The notes below the pieces were generated by a model, which saw only the letters and a list, made by a program, of their open reading frames with translations, did not search any database and had not been told where the DNA came from. A stretch of 64,000 bases of DNA, from contig NC_059373.1 of assembly GCF_019703515.2 (NCBI RefSeq), forward strand, positions 12,931,281-12,995,280, in the 5' to 3' direction. The stretch comes from Myxocyprinus asiaticus (taxonomy: Eukaryota; Chordata; Actinopteri; Cypriniformes; Catostomidae). The position numbers and the translations under genes were made by a program. Positions 23,642 to 38,786 of this stretch are shown here, one piece after another; position 1 is the stretch's first letter; each line of letters starts with the position of its first letter.

Positions 23642-25506
23642 AGTCAATAGATTTTGCTTCTATTGTGTTGGTTATATCAATCTGTCACTGTTGGTATGGC
23701 ACATTGATTAAACGTCCTCGTGCGTGGCGTCTTTGTCGGCCCCAAATTGTAATAGTGTTTTAAAGGGGGCTGTCAATCAAAAATTGCCCTACTGTGCAAA
23801 TAAGTCATAAATTTGCTTATGTGAATGTTCGGACAAATACTAGGGTGTTAAAATGATGTTTTAGTTCACAATTAAACCCTGGACATTGGACATCTGCCTG
23901 TGAAAACAACACATTTCCTGGGAAGAGACCGGGGAATCCCTCTACGTAATGACGTAGCAGACTTGGGGTTCCAAAGGGGCGGGGCTTCAATTACCTGGCA
24001 GTGACAGGAATCTTTAGAGCAAGACATCTCTAGTTTCTACAGTACATGTGAATGTGTGTTAAGTATGAAACAGCTTTTGTAGTCTACATGATCTTTGCCC
24101 TCTCCCTACCCAACTGACAAAAATGGGCATCATCATATAATAAAACAATTTCATAAATAATGAAAACGAAAGTAATAGATGTTGTTCATCTTTAATAGAA
24201 AGATCTAGATTCAAAATGAGAATTAGGAAGAGGAGAATTATTATTGTTGTTGCTTTATGCTTTTGTTTTGCTGTAACACATGGCACAATCAGTGTAATCC
24301 CCTTGTTTGCAGAGCACATCACCATGCAAACTGACCTATATATTTGTGTGTGTGTGTGTGTGTGTGTGGGGCGGGGGGGTGCTGTAGGGTAGTGTGCAGT
24401 ACACTTTGTTGAGAGATGAGCTGTGTGTGCGGTCCATCAAGTTCACTAATTATCAAGCATTTCTTCAGACCTCAGCAGCAGTGCATGCTGTGGAAAGGAC
24501 ATTAGGCTTTTGGCAGATCCAGGTTACCAGCCCCCTTTTATTAGATCAGCTCTACATGGAGATTCATAATGACTATTACACAAACTTTAATGGTTGTCTC
24601 TAAGTAACTTTTGCTCTGTGTTTTATCAATTGTGTTTTTTGGTGCTCTTGTATGGTGCTCAATATTTTTGTCTTGTAAATGTTTGTAAAACATGTGCCTT
24701 TTAATAATAGTAACTTGTTCATGTAAAGAGAATTTCCAGTAATAGCACAGGTATTCACTGAAGCTACCAGCTAAATTCAACATGTATGTTGTGCATCTAT
24801 TTTTATATATCTTTTAAAATGCCTAACATACAATGTGACTTCTTCTGTGTTTGAAGAGAACACTCTTTGTCTTCTGATCTTGTGTAATAGTTGCATACTA
24901 AATTATTTGCATATTACAGTATTACAAATTATTAAATAAATGTGTGTGATATACAATAAGTAGTGGACATATAACATGTACATGGGCTTTTTGCAATAAA
25001 CATAAATATTTTAGGTTAAAATTTAAATAAATATATAAGGAAAGTGTAAATCCTTAAGTCCTGTGACTGTCACCATTTCTTTAAAGTTTTTCACCATGTT
25101 TAAACTAATTTAGGCTTTAGTAGTTCATTTCAAATGGTCCTGTGCTGTGAGAAATTAAATTTTAAAAGTACAAATATTCCATGTAGTCTCTCAATTAATA
25201 TCAGGTCATAAAAGCTGCATGCATAATTATAATAAATAAATAAATGGCAAAATGCTGTTTAAAATTGTTTTAAATGGAGGATAGCATATTACATCTCTGG
25301 AATTGTCAATTTCCCAAGAGTATTTCATTTCAACTACTGTAGAAATTCACATCTTGATCATGTATGTCTTAAATATGGAAGTGTATGTTGCTATGGCAAC
25401 TATCATTAAATAACGTCATCATCATGCATTGCTTAAAATCATTTTCAGAAAGAATTTTGAGATGTGTAGAGGACAAGGGAACAGAAACAGAAATTATAAT
25501 TTTGCT
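23300..25506. other. Large intronic or intergenic stretch, nothing coding
   Basis: Contains a pure T run (about 31 bases, 23608-23638) and a (TG)n of about 13 units at 24343-24368. A block at 24390-24610 is less AT-rich than its surroundings and carries no repeat hallmark; it could be conserved non-coding DNA, but nothing in the sequence proves that. Confidence 0.45.
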
Positions 25507-25780
25507 TAAAGGGATATTTCATCCAAAAATGAAAATTCTGTCATTATTTTCTCACCTTCAAGTGGTTCCAAACCTGGATGACTTTCCTTCATGGACACAC
25601 AAAAAAATCTCAGTCTCAGTTCCTTTCACTTTCATTTTATTGAACAAATGTAGAATGACAGTCAATGGTGACTGAGACAACCATACTGCCTAACATCTTT
25701 TGTGTTCCACAGAAAAAAGAAAGTTTTAAATGTCAATAAATTATGACAGAATTTTAATTTTTTAGTGAACTATGCCCTTA
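25507..25780 (+). repeat. MITE family A, short internally deleted copy
   Basis: Starts taaagggatatttcatccaa and ends ttttagtgaactatgccctta, the inverted termini of family A only about 270 bp apart. The centre keeps the acatcttttgtgttccacag phrase seen in related copies. Confidence 0.85.
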
Positions 25781-25784
25781 ACGC

Positions 25785-26700
25785 AACAAACCAGCCAACT
25801 GCCTCCTGACCCCGAATGACAGATCCCACAATGACCTCACTGTATCTGGCAGTGACAGTCTCCGTTCTGACCCAATATGAGAACTGTGTGTAAGTCTGTT
25901 TGTGTGATCAATGTTAAATGGTCTTTCTCTCTCAATAGTTTTTGCACTCTCCTGGAGCAGTGGATGAGAAGTGTATAGCAGCTTGGGGAGGGAGAGGGAA
26001 CAACATCGTCCACAAGTGAGTTGTGCGTGAGTGTGTAAATGTATGGCCAAAGGTGGACATGTATGTGTCCTTCTTGTGTATGGTGAATGTTTATCTGTCA
26101 CTTGCATCAACAGTATTAGTGAATGTGGCATTGTCTTCACAGCCGGAGTCCCATTGATTGGCAGTCATGATCACAGGTAGAGCTGGTGAAGTGAGAAGGA
26201 GAGAGACTGAGTGTACTTATCTGACCTACAGTTATGTTACCATATTTACTATAAGACTGCAAGTGATTTAGAGTTGTCTTAGAAGTCAGTGATTTAGAAT
26301 TTCAATGGCTATAAAGATTTGTAGACAGAAAAAATATATATAATAATTAATAAGGCTGGTTAATTTCAACCTTGTTTCATCTGTCTGGGTGGTCAGGTTT
26401 TAAGACAGACCAACATGCATTTATTTTTCAGTGCTGGGGGTATGCAGTATTGTCTGAATTCACATTCTCAGGACTAATAAAATCTGGTATTATTTACAAG
26501 TGTTTGGCTCTCATTTTTATAGCCATTGGAATCCTGAATCACCGCAACCAACAATATCTTTACTGCAGTAGTACTTACTGCTGTCGGTAGTTCTATTAGC
26601 TTGGCAGTACTTAAACTGCTGCATTGTGTACATACACTTTTGAAAGAGTTCTTGGAGTTTATTTGTTGGTCTGATAAGTCCACATGGTTTTTCTTCATAG
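25785..26700. other. Intergenic stretch, nothing recognised
   Basis: No supported gene or repeat. The antisense open frame at 25778-26140 lacks any domain or splice support. Confidence 0.4.
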
Positions 26701-27973
26701 ATTAAAGGCTACTAAAACATAAGCTATGTACCAAATGACACACTGTACGCTATGCACTTACAATATTTACTATGCACTCAGCCAAGTAGTGTATGAATTT
26801 TCAGAGTGTACTATCATACCAAATGGAACATTCGGCATTTTATTACTATACGAAAGCATTTGCCATTTAAAAGCTGACACAAGTGATGTTTCAAACACAT
26901 GCAATGTCTTGCCGCTAGCTTTAGCGAATTAGCCATCCTCAGTTCAATACTTGTATCTCAAACAACATACATATTCATGCAGCGTGGGGCTAGTTGCAAC
27001 ATTCTCCATTATTTACAATTATTTTGTCAGACCAGCAACGTAGCCGGGTGATTCTGCCCCTTCCACTATGTACAGCAAGCCAGCAAGAGTGTATGAAGTG
27101 TCCAAAATACCTCACTGTGTTTTGATGGTTGAAGAAGTGCATCATCCGGGTACTCATACACTTCTGTTTGTTGCATTTTCAGTGTAAACATACTACGTAC
27201 TCTACAAAATGACATATAGAATAAAGTGCAGTGCCTGCCCACTTTTTCAGCAGTCTGGGTTCCAGAAGAATTTTTCCAATTCATTTCTTCCATAGATTTA
27301 ATAAAATCCTCCATTAAAGAGTTGTAAGACATGAACCAAACCAACCAGCTCCGAGTTGAATCACAACATTACAGACTTTGTTTTAAGGCAAAAAGTATTT
27401 GAAAACCAGACAAAAAGACAAAGGTACAAGTCTGTGTACAAACTGTCTTTCATGAGGGCATGGACTACAATCCCATAAAGCATTGTGACTGATTTAATCG
27501 AATATAAAACTATGGAAATATATAAAACTATTGATTAGGGCTGTCATGATTATGAAATTTGGCTGACGATTAATTGTCAAACAAATAATTGCGATTATAA
27601 CGATTAATTGCCTGTTTTAGGGCTGTGCCGATTAATTGTCTCATTTAGGGCTTTCACAATTAATTGTCATACAAATTGTCATACTTTTTTAGGTGTGCTT
27701 TTTTCTGCATGTGTGCTTCATACACCTTAAGAATAGGCTATAAATCAAATAATAAAATAGTGATAAACTATGATTTCCTTTTAAGGCTTTAAAAACTTAT
27801 GAATGACATGAAAAATTAAAGAAATATATAAATATTTCTAAAGAATTAAAATATGTCTCTTTTTGGTCAACTTTATTTTTAGGCAATTTTACATTTATAT
27901 TGTTTTTTGAACTCATATTTTATAATTTTTTTTAATAAAATGTAATATATATATACGTATATACACACACACA

Positions 27974-29612
<1,639 letters not shown>

Positions 29613-30890
29613 TATATATTAGGGCTGCAACAACTGATCGATAATGGAAATCATCCACAACAAATTTCGTTATCGATTAGTTGGATATTTATGGGAAGCA
29701 CGGAAAAGCTCCGTCAGTGACGTCACTTCACAGCCAAATGAAAAATTTGTTCCATTATGAAACTCGTTTGAAAAACAACGGAGACAAGTTGTAGCGGAAA
29801 AAACACGACCCAAGTTGTCCAGCGCACGAGAGCACTTCATACGCACTTAAAAGAAGATCATAATAATTATACCGTTTAATGTGGTGCTGTTTGATGCGCG
29901 AGAGTTGTTTCTCTCCAGCGCATCACTTACATTTTACTGCTATTTTCTCTGTTTTATAATGTAAACATGTTATGAATTCAAAATCAGCCGCGTATTTCTC
30001 AAAATTGTTTGTTCTTACAACATGCGAGTCTCAGTTAAACTCTAATGAGCATGCGAGCGCGCATCCACGTCAATCAAACCATGTATTACATGAAAGCGCA
30101 TGTAATACAGTGAGCACTGGGATGAGTCTTTTCAGCGCGAGAGGGAATTTGCACAGGGGTTACAGATGATTGTACTATATTAAACTGTATGTAATGCTGA
30201 ATATAATGTATAATAATACTAAGGGTGCTGATATTTGAAAGTCCTCCTGATAATGCCACATGTAATGTCTGATTTCACTAGTAAATTTACTATGGCAAAC
30301 ATCATTTTACTAGATAAGCATACACAATAATAATACAAAAAGAATAGTTTAGAAACATGTAATCAGTGAAAATAGTATTTTAAAAACTATAATATTAAAA
30401 TACTTAAATGTATATAATCAGTGACAGTGTACAAGCATATGTATCTAACATAATTATGTAGTTTTCAGCTGCATGGGCAGAATTATTAACATTTCTATTC
30501 TCGTGTCACTATTGCCCTCTGCTGGGCTGATTTTTTAGTCCCACTCCATGCCCTTTGGATAATTTTACTCTTTAATGATGAGCATTTTTTGTAAAGTTTT
30601 ACAAGTAAGGAAGGAACTGTTTCGCATATGTCCTGAAAGTAATAATAATAAATTCAACCTTTTTGTAATTAACATTTTTTATTAAATCTTATAATAGCAA
30701 GAAACATATATATATATATATATATATACACACAACATTTAAACCCCGCCTCCCCAAAAAACAATCCTGTGGTCACACATAAGTAAATATATACATACAC
30801 ACACATACATATATATATATATGTATACATACATACATACATACACATACATATACATATACACACATAATAATCATACTCATTTAAAAA

Positions 30891-31185
30891 CTATACTACA
30901 ATACTCTCTCCACACCCCACCCGAGAGCCCCCCAAAAATTCCAAAAACCTGCTCCATTTCCGGACAAAAAAATCTAAATCACCCCGTCTTCCCAATGACA
31001 CCTCCTCATAAGCCGCTACCCTCCCCATCTCCTTGCACCACTCCGGATATGGGGGCGCACCAGCTGACCTCCAACCCCTCAAAATAACCTGCCTGGCGAT
31101 CAACCTTCCTTCTTTTTATGGGGTGCCCCAACCCATTCACATTCCATGTGGAGAGAGATAGTACACTCATATTAACTTTTGACAT
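30891..31185 (-). pseudogene. LINE ORF2 remnant: 5' tip joined to 3' tip
   Basis: The 5' piece (31185 down to about 31107) reads MSKVNMSVLSLSTWNVNGLG, the beginning of the APE-type endonuclease with its WNVNGL motif. It is followed without spacing by the ORF2 carboxyl end (IARQVILRGWRSAGAPPYPE...) in a different frame. This is a deletion junction, not a functional fusion. Confidence 0.8.
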
Positions 31186-32183
31186 TTTGATATAATAGAA
31201 AAAATAAATTGTGTGCCAAAAACAAAATTATGAAGACCACATTTCAACATTAATGCAACAATAAAACCCCGAACTGCCCCCTGAACAAAACAAACAGAAA
31301 AAAGAAAAACATGCGCATTAACCCCGCGCACGAAAGCGCCAACCGGCGTCAAACCCTTTAAACTCAAAGTGTCCATGTACACCTACGAGAGCCCACGCGA
31401 CAACTTTGCCATCGGATTGCTCAATTTTGCCTCACAAATTTGTAAGGCAAAATTACATAACATCAAATATTTTGTAAAACAAACCCCAGCCAATAGGCGG
31501 AATAAACACAAAGAACGTGTAGACTCATTCACAGAACTGTCTCGAAGGTGTGTTCCTTCACAAAACAAATTCCAGCCAATATAAAGCCGTTCATTTTCCT
31601 CGGACAGACAAACAAATCTTCAGTGAGCCAGCTGATGAGTGCAGCAGATGACGTAATCATTCCAATGTCCCATGAAAATACTCCACAAATCATACTCCAG
31701 CCAACAGGAGGCATAAGCACAAGGAACTGACAGATTCATCCATAACTGTCCCGAAGTAATGTTATTTAACAAAACAAGCTCCAACTGCTAGGCAGAACCA
31801 GCACAAAAGGAAACGAAACACGCATCCCGGTTTCTCGGATGGTCAAGAGTCAATTCACTCGGAGGCCGCATAAAAGTATATCCCAAGATTTACACAGTCC
31901 GCCAACTTTATAAAAGACATCCTTTATGTGGGCATGTATATATTTTGCGGTCATCCATAGTGTCTATTCTCAATCTGCCCGGGAACTTCATTGTAAAAGT
32001 GATCTTCTGTCAATGCAAAAGTTTCTTTAAGGAAAAGTGTTAATCCACAAAACAAACTCCAGCCGCTCGGTGGAGCCAACGCAAAAAGAAACAAATGGTG
32101 CCCAGCTTCCTCCGAAAGCCAGAGTATGTCAGTGAGTCAATCCACTCACAAGAAAAACACCCAGTGGTTACTCACCCATTGAT

Positions 32184-32996
32184 TCAATAAAAGACATTGC
32201 CTGATTGGGACATGTAAATACTTTGCTGCTGTCCTTGGTGTTTATTCTCAGTCTGACCGGAAACATCAGAGCAAAAGAGATCTTCCGCTGATGTAAGAGT
32301 TTCTTGCATTCCTGAAACTGATCGCGTTTCTCTCGTCAAGTTCGCAAAGTCCGGGAACAAGAAAATATTGTGATTCTTCCAAGAAAGCTTTCCTTTGCTC
32401 CTCGCCTGGCACAACACGAGATCTTTATCAGATGATCTCAAAAATTTGAATCGATCGGGGCCTTCCTCCCTCAGCAGATCTGTGAGCTGGGACTCTGTGA
32501 GCTCGCTCGATTTCCAGCTTGTGGCCTGCTATGTCGAGCAGACTCAGGAAAAGCTCGTCTAGGAATTTCACCATATCTCTGCCCTCCTCATGCTCAGGAA
32601 TTCCAACAATTCGAATGTTATTCCTGTGGCTTCTATTCTCAACATCTTCAAGCTTTTCAAGAACACGTTCCAAATCAACTTTGGTCGCGGGCGGATTAGC
32701 GGCTAATTCCCTCTCTGATGACTCCAAATAATCTCAACATCTGTCACTCTTGTGACTAACTCAGAGAATTTTTTTTCCATCTCCATAATCGATCACCGTA
32801 TTACAGCGAGATCCTCAAAGTCCGCAAGTACCTTCGTCAACATCACCGACATGTTGGACAGTTGATGCTGGATTCCTTCTCCCACCACGCCATCCAAATC
32901 GAGTCCCCGGTCCACAGGCCTGTCTGGGCTTTCATCTTGAACCCGTAAGTGTCTTTTAATGTCTCCAGAGCCCGAGGATTTTGACTTCTTTGCCAT
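32184..32996 (-). pseudogene. LINE ORF1 protein remnant (L1/Tx1 type)
   Basis: Starts MAKKSKSSGSGDIKRHL and runs through a coiled-coil-type segment (LERVLEKLEDVENRSHRNN) into the RRM-like core of the transposase_22 family, RIVGIPEHEEG...FLDELF, then LEIERAHRVPA. The C-terminal domain follows in another frame (LRSSDKDLVL, GKLSWKNHNIFLFPDF). At least two frame changes, near 32730-32790 and 32430, break it. The intact family protein is an RNA-binding chaperone of LINE RNA. Confidence 0.85.
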
Positions 32997-34456
32997 GTTT
33001 ACCTCAAACAGCAAATGTGTAACTGGGTGTATCGAATTTCACCGGATTATATCATGAAAATAATTTTAAAAATTATCAAAGTGCGCAGAGCTGTCTTTCA
33101 CACATCTGCCCTTCGCATGGCGTCACGTGGCTCCACAATAAATTCAAACTTAACTTTTGATGATTCAGGCTTTGTTCAAAGTTTTGTGAGTATAGAATCG
33201 TTAATTCAGTAATGTAAATTAAACCAAATCCTTACGCCCTTTCTCATTTCAGTTTTTTGAAAAATCATATTTTAATAAAATACAGGAAATACAATTTCAT
33301 TTTTTATCTGATTAATCAATTAATCATGGAAATAATCGAGGATTAATCGACAATCAAAATAATCGTAGTTGCAGCCCTAATATATATTATTATTATATAT
33401 ATATATTATTTTTTAATATATTATGCAATAGTAAAATATTTATGACCTAATTTCTTCACTTTCACACATTATTTTAATGCTCTGATTAAACCCACCCACA
33501 CTTATTTATCATGAAGCAAAACCTTTGAGATTTCGTTTCATAATTTCATCACTTCATAGAAATAGAGTAAATATGCGTCTCCTCCTCTTTGTCACTGCGT
33601 GTCATTAACAACATGTATGAACCAGGAACATTTGCCTGTACATGATCGTTTAAAGTGAAACCGGAGCGCTCTGCATTCACTATCAAAGTTTATACTTATT
33701 TGTTTAGATTTTCGCGGCAGTTTGGCGTGAGCCTCTGCTGACAGCGCACGCATCAGAGTGTTTCGCGCTCTTTCGGGACAGGAGCTGGTTGACCTCCGCG
33801 GTGCGGCTCAGTGATGCTCGAATGCAGAGTTCAACTGAATGCAGTAGCAGTTCTAGCTTGTATGGCACCCTGGGCGAAACCCGCTTCAACACGCCCCCAG
33901 AGTTGTGTGGGGGGGAGGGTGGATGGTGACTGTAAATGTGAACGCCCCCGAAGTTGACGACCAAGGGGAGCGGGTTGTGTCGCCTCCTCGTGATACCGCC
34001 CTGGGCAACTGCCCATGTCACCCATGCCTAAATCCGCTACTGACTGAATGACACACAAACGTGCCGTTCATGGCCTTCGTACGGTATTTTAGCTTAAATT
34101 AGCTTATTTGGGCATTGAAATGTGACTGGAATTTGAATGCCCAATAATCGCGGTTAGATCAAATAACCGGTTATATAATAATTGCAACAGGCCTACGGTA
34201 TTGATTTTAGGATGCTTGATTAGAAGTATAGAAACAATATAGTTTACGTTTATTGTGAAATATTCCGATATACACAAATATACAAGCAGTTTGAGAGTGC
34301 AGAGAGACCGACCCATTTGTGTCATTCAGAGTGCATCATGGGAATGGGCGCTCGCTTCTGGGCTGATTTCGTGGGCTTCGTTGGCTGCAATTCTCTGATT
34401 AGTGAAGCTTTCTCTGCTGGACCATGGGTAATGTAGATGTTCAACAAGAATTCCGC

Positions 34457-35340
34457 TATTAAAGGGATAGTTCCCCCAAAAATGAAAATTCTCTCATCAT
34501 TTACTCACCCTCATGATATCCCAGGTGTGTATGACTTTCTTTCTTCACCAGAACACATTTGAAGAAAATGTGAAAAATATCTTAGCTCAGTAGGTCCTTA
34601 AAATTCAAGTGGATGGTAATCAGATTTTTGAAGCTCCAAAAAATCACAGGCAGTCACCATAAACGTCATCGATACGACTCCAGTGGTTAAATTAATGTCT
34701 TCTAAAGCGATATGATCACGTTTGGTGCGGAAAAAATAATTTTTAACTCTAAATCATCGCTTCCGGTAAGCTTCACGAGAGAGTGGAAATCACGTGGTCT
34801 CTTGTGTGACGTTTTGGTGTTGCCATGATATGGATGTAATCTCACGTCCTCCTCACGGTTGAGACATCCAGTATAAGCACACAAATGCCCATTGTGAGTA
34901 AAGAAACAGATAAAAACAGATCTAAACCAAAACCAACAAAGCTACTGTACAGCGTTCCTCCTGAATTGTAAACAGCGCTGCTCTTCCGGCTGTGACTCCA
35001 AATGCCAATGCGTTTGCTCACACGAGGGAACCGCTTCTGGCCGGAAGCATGATTTAGAGTTAAACTAAGTACTTAAATAGCACCAAAAGTGATCGTGTTG
35101 CTTTAGAAGACATTAATTTAACAGCTGGAGGCGTATGGATGACGTTTATGCTGATTGTCTGTGATTTTTGGAGCTTCAAAAATCGGATCATCATCCACTT
35201 GCGTTTTAAGGACCTACTGAGCTGAGATATTTTTCTTCAGATGTGTTCTGGTGAAGAAAGAAAGTCATATACATCTGGGATATCATGAGGGTGAGTAAAT
35301 AATGAGATAATTTTCATTTCTGGGGGAACTATCCCTTTAA
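34457..35340. repeat. MITE family A, best fold-back copy (~880 bp)
   Basis: Opens ttaaagggatagttccccc and closes gggggaactatccctttaa. The arms remain complementary for several hundred bases: tgatatcccaggtgtgtatg on the left matches atacatctgggatatcatga on the right, and cgatacgactccagtggtta is answered on the far side. The whole copy could form a long hairpin. It sits inside a copy of repeat family H. No open frame. Confidence 0.9.
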
Positions 35341-35599
35341 ACATAATTTTTAAACAATGGAATAATGAGTTGAAATAATGTAGACTGATGGCTTCAGCGG
35401 AAGCATATACCATTGACGAACAACCTCGGAACTTATGGTTGGTCTGTCTTTAAAGGTTTATAAGTTAGCGTTGAAAACCAGTTCGTCTATGGAAGAAATG
35501 AATGGGATTTTTACTACCGGAACCAGACTGTTGTGCTCTATAGTGCAGAAGTGTGCAGTTTGGGACACACCTATACACTGAAGTAACACTAACATTGAG

Positions 35600-36150
35600 T
35601 GAAAAGTTCATTAAACATACTTACTTTTGTTGGGAAATCAAAGCCTTCATTTGGGTTTGATTGGTTATGTTTTAACGGTGTATGTAGGATATAGTACTAA
35701 ATAAATTCTAAACTACTAAAACAGTTCTCTTTTAGCTGTACATTCTGTGGTTGCTAAAAACTTATATTAGTAACAAAGTTGCAAAGATAATGCCTCTCAT
35801 ATGCCTCTGTTAACTTTGCCCAGGATGTGTATTCAAACTTGAGGCTTTGAGTTTGCCTTAGAGCCTAATACCTTAAAAGATAATGGGCTTTTTCAGCAAC
35901 TGCAGATTGTACCTGAAAGCCAGTGCTTTGTGTGTCTATGGTCCATCAAAACTAATTTGCTAAGTGTCTCCTGATTTACTTCTTTGAAATTGTTTGTTCA
36001 TATTTTTTGTTCTGAAAAGTTAAAGAGAAGAACGTAGTTGACAAAACTGCTAATTCTGCTAATGCTAGAAAAAAGCTTTAGTTTTCAAATTCTGCATCAG
36101 TTTCTAAACTCACTACTGTCCTTCTTCAAATTTGTGATAAATGGAACATG
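35600..36150. other. Spacer between repeat copies, nothing recognised
   Basis: AT-rich, no supported feature. Confidence 0.4.
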
Positions 36151-36158
36151 TTAAACAC

Positions 36159-37525
36159 TAGGGGTGTAACGGTACACAGAAGTCACGGTTTGGTATGTAC
36201 CTCGGTTTTGGGGTCACGGTTCGATACAAGTTCGGTACAACAGGAAAAAGCAACAAATCCTAAATGCTTGGTTTCTTTTCATTTATTTTGAACAGACAGT
36301 AGTGCAAATTACAGTTTGTTCCACCTAGCGGAATTTAGTCCCCCCTTAGGTAGTTGATACAGTACAACCTCCTTTATTTTTTTATTTTTTATTTTATTTT
36401 TTATTTAGTTCAATTACAGACAAGTACAATGCAAAAAGTTCAAGGCAAATATAAGGCATTGTGGTACAGTTCAGAGTATGCGAAACAGAGAATAACAACA
36501 ACTACTAAAACATAAAATGAACATGTACGTAAAACAAACACACAAAAACAAAAAACAAATACTGGGTTAAAAAAGTGCTATATAATATTAGGGCAGTTAC
36601 ATGAATTTGAAAATCTTTAACATTTTTATTGTTTTTATAAGCTTTTTGTTTTGTGATCTCATGTTTGAAAGGGTTTCAAAGTATATTGTGAGATCAGTAT
36701 TACAAAAGGTAATATATGAGGGTTTTTTTTGAGTTATTTTTGTCTTATGAATATAAAACTTTGCCAAAATAATTAAAAGATTAATAATGTAATTTAGTTT
36801 TTCAGAAAAATATGGGTTTTGAAAGCAAAGTAAAATAAGGTTCTAAATTAAGAGTTTTGCTTAATTTTTTGTCATATCTATTTTAAAGTCAGTCCAGAAA
36901 GAAATAGAAAAAGGGCAATAAAAAAAATAAATGTTCAGTAACTTCAAATTATGTGTTTCAAAAAGTACATTTATGGCTGCATTTACAGGATAACATCTAT
37001 GAATAATTTTGTAAATTATTTATTTTACTTTATTAGAAATAACATTATTTATATGGTAATGCACAAATGCTGTGCCAAGATATACAATGACAGCCTCCTT
37101 TAGTGTATTAGGCACTAAAGTATTAGGTATTTTAGTGTATACAGAATGTACTCTTGCATAGGCCATATTTTTTTGTAGGGTTGATAAAAAAAAAAGGTAT
37201 TTGGTCACAATCAGCTACAAAATTTAAAAGCATCTCTTGTGTTTATAAAATTTCAAAATAAATTGAATAATGAAAAATAAAACTTGTGCATTAGGAGAAG
37301 CCATTCTTGTTTTGGGTTGGTGCATAGATGGTCTCTTCTTCTTGTGCTCTTTTTCCTGTTGTGGCGGTTAGCAAACAGCGGTGCATTACCGCGCGCGCCC
37401 CCTACTGGATTTGAGTGGAACGCCTGTGACTGACTCAGATGTATTCTTCGTCTGACTGCATGCACCGAACCGTGACGTCAGTACCGTGACGGTTCGGGAC
37501 GAATACATGTACCGTTACACCCCTG
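36159..37525. mobile_element. hAT-type element with perfect 8-bp duplication
   Basis: Ends TAGGGGTGTAACGGTACA and TGTACCGTTACACCCCTG, bounded by identical octamers ttaaacac (36151-36158 and 37526-37533). Subterminal copies of cacggtt/ggttcg occur at both ends. The 1,367-bp interior is AT-rich and has no transposase reading, so it is a non-autonomous member. Confidence 0.9.
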
Positions 37526-37543
37526 TTAAACACAGGTACTGTC

Positions 37544-37969
37544 GGGGGGGCCTGGGTAGCTCAGGGAGCATTGACGCTGACTACCACCCCTGGAGTCGCA
37601 AGTTCGAATCCAGGGCATGCTGAGTGACTCCAGTCAGTCTCCTAAGCAACCAAATTGACCCAGTTGCTAGGGAGGGTAGAGTCACATGGGGTAATCTCCT
37701 CATGGTCGCGATTAGTGGTTCTCGCTCTCAATGGGGCACATGGTAAGTTGTGCATGGATCGTGGAGAGTAGCACGAGCCTCCACATGCTGTGAGTCTCCA
37801 CGGTGTCATGCACAATGAGCCACGTGATAAAATGTGCGGATTGACCTTCTCAGAAGCAGAGGCAACTGAGACTTGTCCTCTGCCACCCGGATTGAGGTGA
37901 GTAGCCGCGCCACCACGAGGACCTACTTAGTAGTGGAAATTGGGCATTCCAAATTGGGAGAAAATAAAA
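37544..37969 (+). mobile_element. tRNA-derived SINE, copy 2
   Basis: Same family as 12575-13000: box-A-like tagctcagggagc, box-B-like caagttcgaatcc, body and A-rich tail. A 13-bp flank cacaggtactgtc (37531-37543) recurs as cacctgtactgtc (37970-37982). It therefore landed right at the edge of the hAT-type element, sharing bases with that element's target duplication. Confidence 0.9.
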
Positions 37970-37984
37970 CACCTGTACTGTCAA

Positions 37985-38680
37985 CATATGGACCATTACT
38001 GGAAATATCTCAGCCCTCTGGCATTATTCGTCACCTCTTCTTTATTTCCCGCTTCTACAACGAGTCATTTACACAACTGATGCTTGGACTTTTCAGTCTT
38101 TCCTCAACAAGCTCATAATGGATTCCCTAATCCACTGTGGTTGTATTGAGATTAAAATCCATCTCAGATTTACAGAAGGCACTGGCATGAGTTGGGGGAG
38201 GAAAAGAGAGAGAGAGAGAGATGTGGGGGCAGGGCGACTGGATTAGGGACATATCGTATCCTCTTACGGCACAGCTGTGCAGGAGAGTGACTACCATCGC
38301 TAGATGCCCCTACAAACTGACCTAAGAATAGATGAGACTGCTGGATCAATATTAAACAGGGCCTTCATATGTACTTGCATCAGACCAGCCCTTTGTTTGT
38401 GCTCTGAATGCTTATACAAACCCAAATAGTCTGATGCATACTCTGGATATCTGGATAGTGCATGCTAAACTTTGTTTTATATAAGATTGTTGTTCTTTCT
38501 TTCATTGTAACGGTTAAAATCATTAGGGAATTAAAACGAGTGGATTAATACAAATGAAAATCTTTACATGATTGGATATCAAATATAAAATAATCATGCA
38601 AACAAATGCCCAGTGTTTCTAGATTTAGCTCAAAAAAGCATTAATTTCCAAATATATATTCATACATTCCAGGTAACATA
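37985..38680. other. Spacer, nothing recognised
   Basis: Includes a short (GA)n run at about 38204-38220. No gene supported. Confidence 0.4.
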
Positions 38681-38786
38681 AATAAACTCAGCAAAAAAAG
38701 AAATGTCCTCTCACTTTCAACTGCTTTTATTTTCAGCAAACTTAACATGTGTAAATATTTGTATGAACATAAAAATATTCAACAAC

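Larger units (their letters stand above)
30660..33200 (-). mobile_element. L1/Tx1-type LINE, internally deleted
   Basis: Read on the minus strand it has an ORF1 remnant (32996-32184), a spacer, the first 27 or so codons of ORF2 (from ATG at 31185), then directly the last part of ORF2 (31103-30891) and an AT-rich 3' end with TA/CA microsatellites. About 3 kb of ORF2 (most of the endonuclease and all of the reverse transcriptase) is missing at one junction near 31105. The 5' limit is uncertain, between 33020 and 33330. Confidence 0.8.
29620..33379. mobile_element. TAGGGCTGCAAC-ended element, 3.8 kb, carrying a LINE
   Basis: Exact 12-bp inverted ends TAGGGCTGCAAC, continued imperfectly by an AT-rich block (gatcgataatgg... 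/ gattattttgattg). The flanks gtatatat and atatatat look like an octamer duplication in a TA-rich target. The outer 1 kb on the left (29690-30650) is non-coding. Most of the rest is an L1/Tx1-type insertion (30660-33200). Probably hAT-type from termini and duplication length. Confidence 0.7.
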
